The notes beneath the pieces were generated by a model, which saw nothing but the letters and a program-made list of their open reading frames with translations, was not told the DNA's origin and made no database searches. A stretch of 11,186 nucleotides of DNA from JAALKW01 sp033791145 (lineage in GTDB: Bacteria > Pseudomonadota > Gammaproteobacteria > Legionellales > Legionellaceae), in NCBI GenBank assembly GCA_033791145.1, contig JASJHH010000070.1, positions 1 to 11,186 on the forward strand, given 5' to 3'. A program made the position numbers and the translations under genes. Each line of letters opens with the position of its first letter. The stretch's first letter is position 1. Shown one piece after another: positions 1-5,796 of the stretch.

Positions 1-220
1 AGCCAATCACAACACCAAAAGACAGTAACCTACTCAAGATTGAAGGCAAATGTTTTCCAAGCATAGGTAAGTCTTGAATCGCATTATTTAAGGTGTTCAT
101 TAAATTCCAAATCAACAGCGCGATTACCCATGGCAATAAAAAACCACGACCCTCCATGAGTAAATAACCCATTAAACAAACACTCACCAAAATAGCTGAA
201 AACGTGATAGTACGATTCAT
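1..220 (-). CDS. AI-2E/PerM-family membrane permease, N-terminal part only (cut by window edge)
   Basis: Reading leftward from the ATG at 220-218 gives 73 open codons running off the window edge. The protein begins MNRTITFSAILVSVCLMGYL, followed by two hydrophobic segments (about residues 5-21 and 27-40) and a third starting near residue 66. The phrase FLLPWVIALLIWNLMNTLNN resembles the conserved first helices of the AI-2E transporter family (PF01594: PerM, TqsA, YdiK), whose members are inner-membrane proteins of about 340-380 residues; most have no proven substrate. An AAAGG ribosome-binding site lies about 8 bases upstream of the ATG. In several gammaproteobacteria I recall perM lying close to hda, the DnaA-related regulator of initiation; whether hda follows here is outside the window. 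The family call rests on the N-terminus alone, so another multi-pass membrane protein is possible. Confidence 0.6.
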   Translation of the reverse strand, partial: MNRTITFSAILVSVCLMGYLLMEGRGFLLPWVIALLIWNLMNTLNNAIQDLPMLGKHLPSILSRLLSFGVVIG

Positions 221-280
221 AAAATTTTGCCTTTAATATTGATAATTTAATAACGCTATCATGACACGAAAAAAAATAGC

Positions 281-306
281 AAAACAGGTTTTGTCAAGCC
301 TGTTTT
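281..306 (-). terminator. Hairpin terminator, probably bidirectional
   Basis: AAAACAGGTTT (281-291) pairs with AAGCCTGTTTT (296-306), an 11-bp stem with one G-T pair and a TGTC loop. Read leftward, the stem is followed after GCTA by eight T residues (279-267 region); read rightward it runs straight into more T residues (307-309). It sits at the end of the leftward ldt operon, about 300 bases past the ldt stop and before the next leftward gene. Termination of that operon is therefore the likely role. The loop also contains TTGACA on the - strand, but no matching -10 box follows at a good distance. Confidence 0.55.
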
Positions 307-352
307 TTTAATTTTTTCTGGTTAATTTTAATTGAATTCAATTTTAAATAAG
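301..352. other. Very AT-rich tract beside the DnaA-box cluster
   Basis: Only about 7 of these 52 bases are G or C. The tract contains runs such as TTTTTTTAATTTTTT and a perfect 14-base palindrome AATTGAATTCAATT (331-344). Its position immediately next to four exact DnaA boxes makes it a candidate for an easily melted DNA-unwinding element, but that is inference. No 13-mer repeats of the E. coli type and no GATC sites are evident, so an ordinary AT-rich intergenic spacer is also possible. Confidence 0.35.
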
Positions 353-367
353 CTTTTGGAATGGTTT

Positions 368-531
368 TTATACACATCGTGACATAATGTGGATAATTTG
401 ATTGTGACCCATCAAACACCACATAAATACAGTTGTTAAGATACCGTAAAGTCATTGATAAATAAGTTGTTTTTGTGCTTTTGGGTGCTTTACCCCTTAT
501 CCACAAAAACTGTGGATAAGGTTGTGGGTAA
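368..531. promoter_or_regulatory. Cluster of four exact DnaA boxes (TTATNCACA)
   Basis: Four exact matches to the DnaA consensus TTATNCACA lie in 152 bases: TTATACACA at 368-376 (+), TTATCCACA on the - strand at 388-396, TTATCCACA at 497-505 (+), and TTATCCACA on the - strand at 511-519. A fifth, with one mismatch (TTACCCACA, - strand), is at 523-531. The boxes form two convergent pairs, with 11-base and 5-base spacing. An exact match to the 8 fixed positions would be expected by chance about 0.3 times in the whole window counting both strands, and I noticed no other. The cluster lies between two leftward genes. It could be a replication origin, a DnaA titration or reactivation site (compare datA/DARS of E. 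coli), or a DnaA-regulated control region. The sequence alone does not decide between these. Confidence 0.7.
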
Positions 532-534
532 AGC
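487..534. repeat. 48-base near-palindrome carrying two DnaA boxes in its arms
   Basis: GCTTTACCC (487-495) pairs with GGGTAAAGC (526-534), and directly inside it CTTATCCACA (496-505) pairs with TGTGGATAAG (511-520). The loop is AAAAC (506-510), and the only unpaired bases are GTTGT (521-525) on the right arm. All 19 base pairs are perfect. No T tract follows on either strand, so it does not look like an intrinsic terminator. It could form a cruciform or an RNA hairpin, or simply present paired sites to a dimeric arrangement of DnaA. Confidence 0.8.
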
Positions 535-608
535 GAAAATTCCATTGGAAATAAGCATATTGCTTGAGTGCGTCAAGGCATGCCATCATGCTTAAATCGA
601 GGCTTGGG

Positions 609-1175
609 TTAGTAAGCTAAAACAACCACTTGTGTACCCAACGTCATAAACGATTCATTGAGCCATTTTGCAGCACTTGGCAACACACGAATACATCCAT
701 GACTCGTATTGCCTTCTGAAAACTCATAGCCTGAATGAATCGTAAATCCCCTATAAAAATACATACAGTAAGGCATTTTAGCGCCACCGTTCGTTTCTAT
801 TGGAAATTCACCCGACACACACTTTGCAGTCCCTTTTCGATAGACTTTAAAAGTGCCTTCGATTGTACGACAAGAAGTATTTGTATCTTCACAGTAATCG
901 CCGCCACCTGAAGCACGGCCTGTAATAATACGCGAGCCATCCTCATCATAAGCCGCCCATGCCGGTATTTTGGGGTCAAACACAAATAACTTATGGCCTG
1001 TTTTAGTTATATTTAATGGAAATTGTTTTTGACCAACCTTATCGGTTAGATGATGTGGTGTATAATGTGGATCACCGTAATCATCTAAAATTAACACTGA
1101 CGCATCTTCTGTCGCACAAGCTGTTAACAACAAATATATCCCTGATAACAGCCCTAATAACCACATTTTTCTCAT
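609..1175 (-). CDS. Lipoprotein L,D-transpeptidase (YkuD domain), EnhA-like
   Basis: Product of 188 residues. The N-terminus has a lipoprotein signal: charged MRK, a hydrophobic core, and lipobox LTAC with the acylated cysteine at C20. The +2 residue is Ala, which favours outer-membrane sorting. The YkuD catalytic domain spans about residues 60-187, with IHSG (H147) and the catalytic motif SHGCIR (H159, C161, R163). Such enzymes form 3-3 crosslinks in peptidoglycan or attach proteins to it, in the periplasm. Four further cysteines (C95, C102, C119, C137) and the phrases ASGGGDYC and GAKMPYCMYF resemble Legionella EnhA-family proteins (linked to host-cell entry) as I remember them; disulfides in the periplasm are plausible. 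The ATG overlaps the ettA stop codon in an ATGA, so translation is probably coupled. The L,D-transpeptidase assignment is firm; the EnhA relationship and any virulence role are inference. Confidence 0.88.
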   Translation of the reverse strand: MRKMWLLGLLSGIYLLLTACATEDASVLILDDYGDPHYTPHHLTDKVGQKQFPLNITKTGHKLFVFDPKIPAWAAYDEDGSRIITGRASGGGDYCEDTNTSCRTIEGTFKVYRKGTAKCVSGEFPIETNGGAKMPYCMYFYRGFTIHSGYEFSEGNTSHGCIRVLPSAAKWLNESFMTLGTQVVVLAY

Positions 1176-2845
1176 GCATGCAGCCTACGATATTTAATAC
1201 GCGATGGTTTATTTGCATCATCCCCTAATCGACGCTTACGATCAGCTTCATAATCTTGATAGTTGCCTTCAACAAATACAACTTTCGAATCGCCTTCAAA
1301 AGCGAGTAAATGCGTACAAACACGATTCAAAAACCACCTATCATGAGACACAACAATCGCGCAGCCCGGAAAATTTAATACAGCATCTTCAAGTGCACGC
1401 AATGTCTCAACATCTAAATCATTACTCGGCTCATCTAATAACAAAACATTGGCGCCGCGTTTTAATAATTTAGCCAAATGCACGCGATTTCGTTCACCAC
1501 CTGACAGTTGCCCTACACGTTTTTGTTGATCAGCGCCTTTAAAGTTAAAACGCCCCACATACGCACGCGATGGCATTTGAAAATTACCGACTTGAATCAA
1601 GTCATGCCCATCTGAAACAGCTTCCCAAACGGTTTTATTATCATCTACGTTATCACGTATTTGATTTACATAAGCCAAATCAACCGTATCACCTATACGA
1701 ATTTCACCGCTGTCTGGTGTCAGCTCGTTCGTTAGCATTTTCAAAAACGTTGATTTACCTGCACCATTAGGCCCAACAATACCCAAAATACCCCCTTTGG
1801 GTAATTTGAAATCTAAATTTTCAAACAACAAGCGCTCGCCAAATGCTTTAGATAGTTGATGGGCTTCAATCACCAAATCACCTAAACGCTCACCGGGTGG
1901 AATATAAAGCTCATTGGTTTCCTGACGCTTTTGAAACTCTCGAGACGTCATTTCCTCAACACGCGCAAGACGCGCTTTATTTTTAACACGCCGACCTTTA
2001 GGAGAGGTTTTTGCCCATTCTAATTCTGCTTTTAAAGCGCGCTCATGCGCCGCTTCTTGTTTTGTTTCTTGATGAAGCCGTGTTGTCTTTTGTTCAAGCC
2101 ACGTCGTGTAATTGCCTTCATATGGAATGCCTTCGCCGCGGTCAAGCTCTAAAATCCATTGCGCCGCATTGTCTAAGAAATATCTATCATGGGTAATCGC
2201 AACAACCGTTCCCGCAAATTCTTCTAAATAACGCTCAAGCCATGCCACACTTTCAGCATCTAAATGATTCGTCGGCTCATCTAGGAGCAACATATCTGGA
2301 TTGGATAATAATAAACGACATAAAGCAACGCGTCGTTGCTCACCCCCTGATAAAACACCAACTTTTTCATCAAAATCAGGCAGTCTTAGTGCGTCTGCTG
2401 CAATCTCAAGTTGACGATCTAAATCCCAACCATGACCTGCTTCAATTTTTTGCTGTAACTCGCCTTGTGTTTCAAGCAACGCGCTCATGGCATCATCACT
2501 CATCGGCTCTGCAAACTGCATGCTAATTTCATCAAATTGCTTGAGTAAGTCTTTCATTTCAGAAACCGATTCTTCAACCACTTCTCGCACGGTTTTGTCC
2601 GGGTCCATTTGTGGCTCTTGCGGCAAATAACCAATGCTAATGCCAGGTTGTGGTCGAGCCTCGCCTTCAAATTGCTTATCAACGCCCGCCATAATTCTAA
2701 GTAGTGTCGATTTACCTGAGCCATTTAAACCCAACACCCCAATTTTTGCACCAGGGTAAAAACTAAGCGAAATATCTTTCAAAATAGATCGCTGATTCTC
2801 TACCATTTTGCTCACGTGATTCATGGTAAAAATATACTGTGCCAT
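1172..2845 (-). CDS. ettA: Energy-dependent translational throttle protein EttA (ABC-F ATPase)
   Basis: Soluble ABC-F protein of 557 residues (E. coli EttA has 555). It binds the ribosomal E site and gates the start of elongation according to the ATP/ADP ratio. ABC domain 1 has Walker A GLNGSGKST (39-47), signature LSGGEQRR (165-172) and Walker B LLLDEP with catalytic E190. The linker (about 240-325) holds a charged helical region. ABC domain 2 has Walker A GPNGAGKST (358-366), signature LSGGERNR (447-454) and LLLDEPSND with catalytic E472. The C-terminal SRIKYRRL matches the conserved EttA tail. The start is supported by MAQYIFTMNHVSK, which parallels the E. coli start, and by a GGAG site about 9 bases upstream. 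It begins 13 bases after tdh and overlaps ldt by four bases, so it is the third gene of the operon. All ATPase residues are intact, and the alignment with EttA extends from end to end, making Uup or other ABC-F members unlikely. Confidence 0.96.
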   Translation of the reverse strand: MAQYIFTMNHVSKMVENQRSILKDISLSFYPGAKIGVLGLNGSGKSTLLRIMAGVDKQFEGEARPQPGISIGYLPQEPQMDPDKTVREVVEESVSEMKDLLKQFDEISMQFAEPMSDDAMSALLETQGELQQKIEAGHGWDLDRQLEIAADALRLPDFDEKVGVLSGGEQRRVALCRLLLSNPDMLLLDEPTNHLDAESVAWLERYLEEFAGTVVAITHDRYFLDNAAQWILELDRGEGIPYEGNYTTWLEQKTTRLHQETKQEAAHERALKAELEWAKTSPKGRRVKNKARLARVEEMTSREFQKRQETNELYIPPGERLGDLVIEAHQLSKAFGERLLFENLDFKLPKGGILGIVGPNGAGKSTFLKMLTNELTPDSGEIRIGDTVDLAYVNQIRDNVDDNKTVWEAVSDGHDLIQVGNFQMPSRAYVGRFNFKGADQQKRVGQLSGGERNRVHLAKLLKRGANVLLLDEPSNDLDVETLRALEDAVLNFPGCAIVVSHDRWFLNRVCTHLLAFEGDSKVVFVEGNYQDYEADRKRRLGDDANKPSRIKYRRLHA

Positions 2846-2858
2846 AAAAATTACTCCA

Positions 2859-3884
2859 CTAATTCCAATCTAAAATAACTTTGCCTGATTGCCCTGATGC
2901 CATTATTTTGAAACCTTTATCAAAATCATCAGCTGAAAAATGATGGGTTATTACCGGTGATAAATCTAACCCGCTTTGAAGCATCGCAATCATTTGATGC
3001 CACGTATTATACATCTCACGCCCATAAATACCTTTTAATATTAAGCCTTTAAAAATCACTTGGTTCCAATCAATAGCTGTTTCTTTTGGCAATATGCCGA
3101 GTAATGCTATTTTTCCGCCATGATTCATCATGCTAACCATGTCACTAAAAGCCGCTGGATGACCCGACATTTCAAGCCCGACATCAAAGCCTTCGGTCAT
3201 GCCAAGTGCGACCATCGCATCACCTAAGTTATCATGAGAAATATTAATAGCGCGGGTTGCACCCATTTTTCGCGCTAAATCCAATCGATAATCGTTGATA
3301 TCCGTAATCACAACATGGCGAGCGCCTGCATGTTTTGCAATGGCAGCCGCCATTGCCCCAATAGGACCTGCTCCTGTTATTAATACATCTTTACCCAGTA
3401 AATCAAACGACAAGGCGCAGTGCGTCGCATTCCCAAAAGGGTCTAAAATAGATGCTTGCTCACCTGTAATATCATCAGGCAAAGTCATTATGTTACTCGC
3501 AGGAAAGGCTAAATATTCTGCAAAACACCCTTGCCGCTGCCAACCTGTTCCCACGGTTTGAGGACACAAATGCTGGCGCTCTCCATGACAATGGCGACAC
3601 GTGCCGCAAACAATATGGCCTTCACCAGATACACGTTGACCGACTTTTAAATCTTTAACAGCCGAACCCACTTCTGAAATTTCACCAAAAAACTCATGGC
3701 CAATCACCATAGGTACGGGCACGTTTGATGCCGCCCAATCATCCCAATTATAAATATGAATGTCTGTGCCGCAAATCGCTGTTTTATGAATTTTAACCAG
3801 CACATCATTGGGCCCATATTTGGGCATAGGCACATCTTCCATCCAAATGCCGGGTTCTGACTTTGCTTTAACCAATGCTTTCAT
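2859..3884 (-). CDS. tdh: L-threonine 3-dehydrogenase
   Basis: Zinc-dependent medium-chain dehydrogenase of 341 residues, the same length as E. coli Tdh. It oxidises L-threonine with NAD+ to 2-amino-3-ketobutyrate in the cytoplasm; the neighbouring Kbl cleaves this to glycine and acetyl-CoA. Catalytic zinc ligands fit AICGTD (C38) and GHEF (H63, E64). The structural zinc site is C93, C96, C99 and C107. The Rossmann motif GAGPIG is at 171-176, with the NAD-selective acidic segment VVITDIND following. DPFGNATHCALSF closely matches the threonine dehydrogenase subgroup rather than sorbitol or alcohol dehydrogenases. A GGAGAG ribosome-binding site precedes the ATG, and the gene starts 22 bases after the kbl stop. 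Nothing is missing or truncated. Confidence 0.97.
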   Translation of the reverse strand: MKALVKAKSEPGIWMEDVPMPKYGPNDVLVKIHKTAICGTDIHIYNWDDWAASNVPVPMVIGHEFFGEISEVGSAVKDLKVGQRVSGEGHIVCGTCRHCHGERQHLCPQTVGTGWQRQGCFAEYLAFPASNIMTLPDDITGEQASILDPFGNATHCALSFDLLGKDVLITGAGPIGAMAAAIAKHAGARHVVITDINDYRLDLARKMGATRAINISHDNLGDAMVALGMTEGFDVGLEMSGHPAAFSDMVSMMNHGGKIALLGILPKETAIDWNQVIFKGLILKGIYGREMYNTWHQMIAMLQSGLDLSPVITHHFSADDFDKGFKIMASGQSGKVILDWN

Positions 3885-3906
3885 GGCTTCTCTCCAATCT
3901 TAAACT

Positions 3907-5091
3907 TTAAATCACACCGAGTTCACGGCCCACTTTAGCAAAGGCTGCCAGTGCTTTATCTAAATGCGCTTGTGTATGCGCTGCTGACATTTGGGTTCTG
4001 ATACGAGCTTGCCCTTTAGGGACCACAGGAAACGAAAATCCTACAACATAAACGCCTTCGTCTAATAATTTATCTGACATCTGCCCCGCCAGTATCGCGT
4101 CTCCCAGCATCACCGGAATAATCGCATGCTCACCAGGCACTAAAGTAAATCCGAGTTCGGCCAAGCCTTTTCTAAAATAAGCTGCATTGGTTTTTACTTT
4201 TTGGCATACATCCGGGTTATCTATAATTAAATCCAGTGCATGCACCGAGGCTTCAGCAATCATGGGCGCTAATGTATTCGAAAACAAATACGGCCGTGAA
4301 CGCTGTCTTAACCAACTCGTAATTTCTGGGCTCGCAGCAGTATAGCCGCCTGACGCGCCACCTAATGCTTTACCAAGTGTACCTGTAATAATATCAATTC
4401 GGTCCGTCACACCAAAATGCTCTGGCGTACCACGACCACGCTCACCCACAAAACCAACTGCATGCGAATCATCAACCATGACCATGGCATTGTATTTATC
4501 AGCCAAATCACAAATCGCCGGTAAATTCGCCAAAATGCCATCCATTGAAAACACGCCATCGGTTGCGATTAACTTAAATCTTGCATCGCTAGCTGCTTTT
4601 AACTGCTCTTCTAGGGCTTGCATATCATTATTGGCATATCTAAATCGTTTGGCCTTACAAAGCCTGACCCCATCAATAATACTCGCATGATTTAAAGCAT
4701 CACTAATAATCGCATCTTCAGGGCCTAATAGCGTTTCAAACAAACCTGTATTGGCATCAAAACAAGATGAATATAAAATCGTATCTGGCTTACCTAAAAA
4801 TTCACTGATTTTTTGCTCTAAGGCTTTATGTGGTGACTGTGTACCACAAATAAATCGTACTGACGCCATGCCGTAACCATATTTATCCAATGCATCTTTA
4901 CCGGCTTGAATTAACACCGGGCTATTGGCAAGGCCTAGATAATTATTCGCACAAAAATTAATAACTTCTTGGTTGCCTAAATTAACCAATGCTTGCTGCT
5001 GACCTTGAATCACACGCTCAGGTTTAAATAATCCTTCTTTTTTTAAATTAGCTAATTCAGATGACAAATAATCCGTGAATGCTGCATCCAT
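3907..5091 (-). CDS. kbl: Glycine C-acetyltransferase (2-amino-3-ketobutyrate CoA ligase)
   Basis: PLP-dependent alpha-oxoamine synthase of 394 residues (E. coli Kbl has 398). With CoA it splits 2-amino-3-ketobutyrate, the product of Tdh, into glycine and acetyl-CoA. The PLP lysine is K241 in TGTLGKALGGASGGY, and the cofactor-binding aspartate lies in MVDDSHAVGF (about 205-214). FCANNYLGLA (46-55) and the YGYGMASVRFICGTQ region (71-85) are typical of Kbl. The close relatives BioF, HemA and SPT share the fold, but the direct kbl-tdh pairing and these Kbl-specific phrases decide the call. It is the first gene of the leftward operon. AGGAG lies about 8 bases before the ATG. The promoter should lie in the 201-base divergent region upstream, but I could not identify convincing -35/-10 boxes on this strand. 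Confidence 0.96.
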   Translation of the reverse strand: MDAAFTDYLSSELANLKKEGLFKPERVIQGQQQALVNLGNQEVINFCANNYLGLANSPVLIQAGKDALDKYGYGMASVRFICGTQSPHKALEQKISEFLGKPDTILYSSCFDANTGLFETLLGPEDAIISDALNHASIIDGVRLCKAKRFRYANNDMQALEEQLKAASDARFKLIATDGVFSMDGILANLPAICDLADKYNAMVMVDDSHAVGFVGERGRGTPEHFGVTDRIDIITGTLGKALGGASGGYTAASPEITSWLRQRSRPYLFSNTLAPMIAEASVHALDLIIDNPDVCQKVKTNAAYFRKGLAELGFTLVPGEHAIIPVMLGDAILAGQMSDKLLDEGVYVVGFSFPVVPKGQARIRTQMSAAHTQAHLDKALAAFAKVGRELGVI

Positions 5092-5186
5092 AAAGATACT
5101 CCTATTTATTTAATTTAAAAATTTGCGTGGATGATAGCAAATTGGAGGCAAATTCACCACGCCAAGAAAAGTAAGAATCAATGGGT

Positions 5187-5214
5187 TCGGGTTCAACCGG
5201 TCAATTGAACCCGA
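5187..5214. repeat. Perfect 10-bp inverted repeat in the kbl / small-gene divergent region
   Basis: TCGGGTTCAA (5187-5196) and TTGAACCCGA (5205-5214) are perfect inverted copies separated by 8 bases (CCGGTCAA). GTTC (5185-5188) can also pair with GAAC (5215-5218) in an alternative register. No T tract follows on either strand, so a terminator is unlikely. It lies about 95 bases upstream of kbl and just upstream of the -35 box of the rightward small gene. An operator for a dimeric regulator of one or both divergent units, or a leader hairpin in the kbl mRNA, is plausible. Confidence 0.6.
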
Positions 5215-5231
5215 GAACTTACACACCTGGG

Positions 5232-5260
5232 TTGACGCCTTATTGACCATAAAGTACAAT
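5232..5260 (+). promoter_or_regulatory. Sigma70-type promoter for the small gene at 5293
   Basis: TTGACG (5232-5237) and TACAAT (5255-5260) are separated by exactly 17 bases, each with one mismatch to the TTGACA/TATAAT consensus. Transcription would begin near 5267, giving a leader of about 25 bases before the ATG at 5293. The leader carries AGGAT at 5279-5283 as ribosome-binding site. This is the best promoter match I saw in the window. Confidence 0.65.
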
Positions 5261-5292
5261 TGCACTTACTTTTAGTATAGGATAAACTAAGT

Positions 5293-5541
5293 ATGCCTTA
5301 TACACGTCGACAGCAACCTCAAAATAGTACAGCTGCCCCCTCTGAGAGACTAAACGCTTATGTAAACAGACCTGGCTTATCACTTTTTAACTCATCTTCT
5401 GCTAATCCATATGTCACCCCCCCTCAAAGCCCAAGAAACAACGCTGAGACAGGAGGATTCCAAACAGCCGCTGAGTTGCTTCAGGATCTAGAAGAAGTAC
5501 AAGCCGCACTTGATACAGCGCGAAGAATTAATTTTGGTTAG
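5293..5541 (+). CDS. Small hydrophilic protein of unknown function
   Basis: Product of 82 residues that I do not recognise. Evidence that it is real: a well-spaced promoter at 5232-5260, an AGGAT ribosome-binding site 9 bases before the ATG, and a position alone in a divergent intergenic region with no competing gene. The first 55 residues are rich in Pro, Asn, Ser, Gln and Arg and probably disordered, including TPPQSPR (42-48). The C-terminal 25 residues (about 56-80) look like one amphipathic, acidic helix with ELLQDLEEVQ (61-70). There is no signal peptide, membrane segment or cysteine. The glutamates E61, E67 and E68, lying 15-22 residues from the C-terminus, loosely resemble the E-block of Dot/Icm type IV secretion substrates. 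In a Legionellales host a small effector is therefore possible, but this is speculation. A small regulatory or structural protein is equally open. Confidence 0.6.
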   Translation: MPYTRRQQPQNSTAAPSERLNAYVNRPGLSLFNSSSANPYVTPPQSPRNNAETGGFQTAAELLQDLEEVQAALDTARRINFG

Positions 5542-5642
5542 AGTGTGTTGACAATCAATGGCATTCAGGATGGCTTAAACAACAGATTTCCCCCTGTAAG
5601 TTTGTACCTGTAAACACCGAAAACGCTCATAATTTTTTCATA

Positions 5643-5685
5643 TTTTCCTGCAATTTTAACATTCAATGTTAAAGTTGCAGGAAAA
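5643..5685. repeat. 20-bp hairpin between the small gene and pcm
   Basis: TTTTCCTGCAATTTTAACAT (5643-5662) pairs with ATGTTAAAGTTGCAGGAAAA (5666-5685) around a TCA loop. There are twenty pairs, with a single G-T mismatch-like pair at 5654/5674. There is no T tract after the stem on either strand, so it is not a standard intrinsic terminator, although it lies about 100 bases past the small gene's stop. It may end that transcript by another route, protect RNA ends, or be a copy of a short palindromic repeat or miniature element scattered in the genome. A second copy is not present in this window. Confidence 0.75.
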
Positions 5686-5740
5686 AATCAAGAAACACCT
5701 CTGACTCCAACCCCAAACCCTATCTTAATCCCCCTAATTA

Positions 5741-5770
5741 TTGTTAAAATCATTTAAATTATTTTAACAA
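5741..5770. promoter_or_regulatory. Inverted repeat TTGTTAAAAT-N10-ATTTTAACAA, likely operator before pcm-tolC
   Basis: TTGTTAAAAT (5741-5750) and ATTTTAACAA (5761-5770) are perfect inverted copies with a 10-base AT-only spacer (apart from one C), giving 20-base centre-to-centre spacing of the half sites, about two helical turns. AATTA copies flank both sides (5736-5740 and 5772-5776). It ends 26 bases before the pcm start, where a promoter for the rightward operon should be. A binding site for a dimeric repressor or activator of the tolC operon is the natural reading. I could not assign -35 and -10 boxes with confidence. Confidence 0.55.
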
Positions 5771-5796
5771 GAATTAATACACAGAATTTAAATCTT

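Noticed and set aside
294..545. Leftward open frame of 83 codons between ldt and the permease gene
   Set aside because: No ribosome-binding site before its ATG, unusual composition, no family resemblance. It runs straight through the DnaA boxes and palindrome and ends inside the terminator loop. Most likely a chance open frame.
552..594. TAAGCAT...ATGCTTA repeat and GGCATGCC just past the ldt stop as a terminator
   Set aside because: Distant arms, weak folding and no T tract on the leftward strand. The hairpin at 281-306 is a better terminator candidate.
1016..2526. Plus-strand open frames of 61-94 codons inside ldt and ettA
   Set aside because: They are antisense shadows of strongly conserved genes, without ribosome-binding sites or protein-like composition.
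5185..5218. GGTTCAA-type sequence resembling a tRNA T-arm
   Set aside because: No acceptor, anticodon or D-arm can be folded around it. The pairing is explained by the inverted repeat alone.
5092..5292. Leftward promoter for kbl
   Set aside because: Several weak partial boxes (for example TATCAT on the - strand near 5131-5136) exist, but none has an acceptable partner, so no coordinates are given.
5548..5576. Exact -35 box TTGACA (5548-5553) after the small gene
   Set aside because: No acceptable -10 box occurs at 16-18 bases spacing, so a promoter call is not supported.
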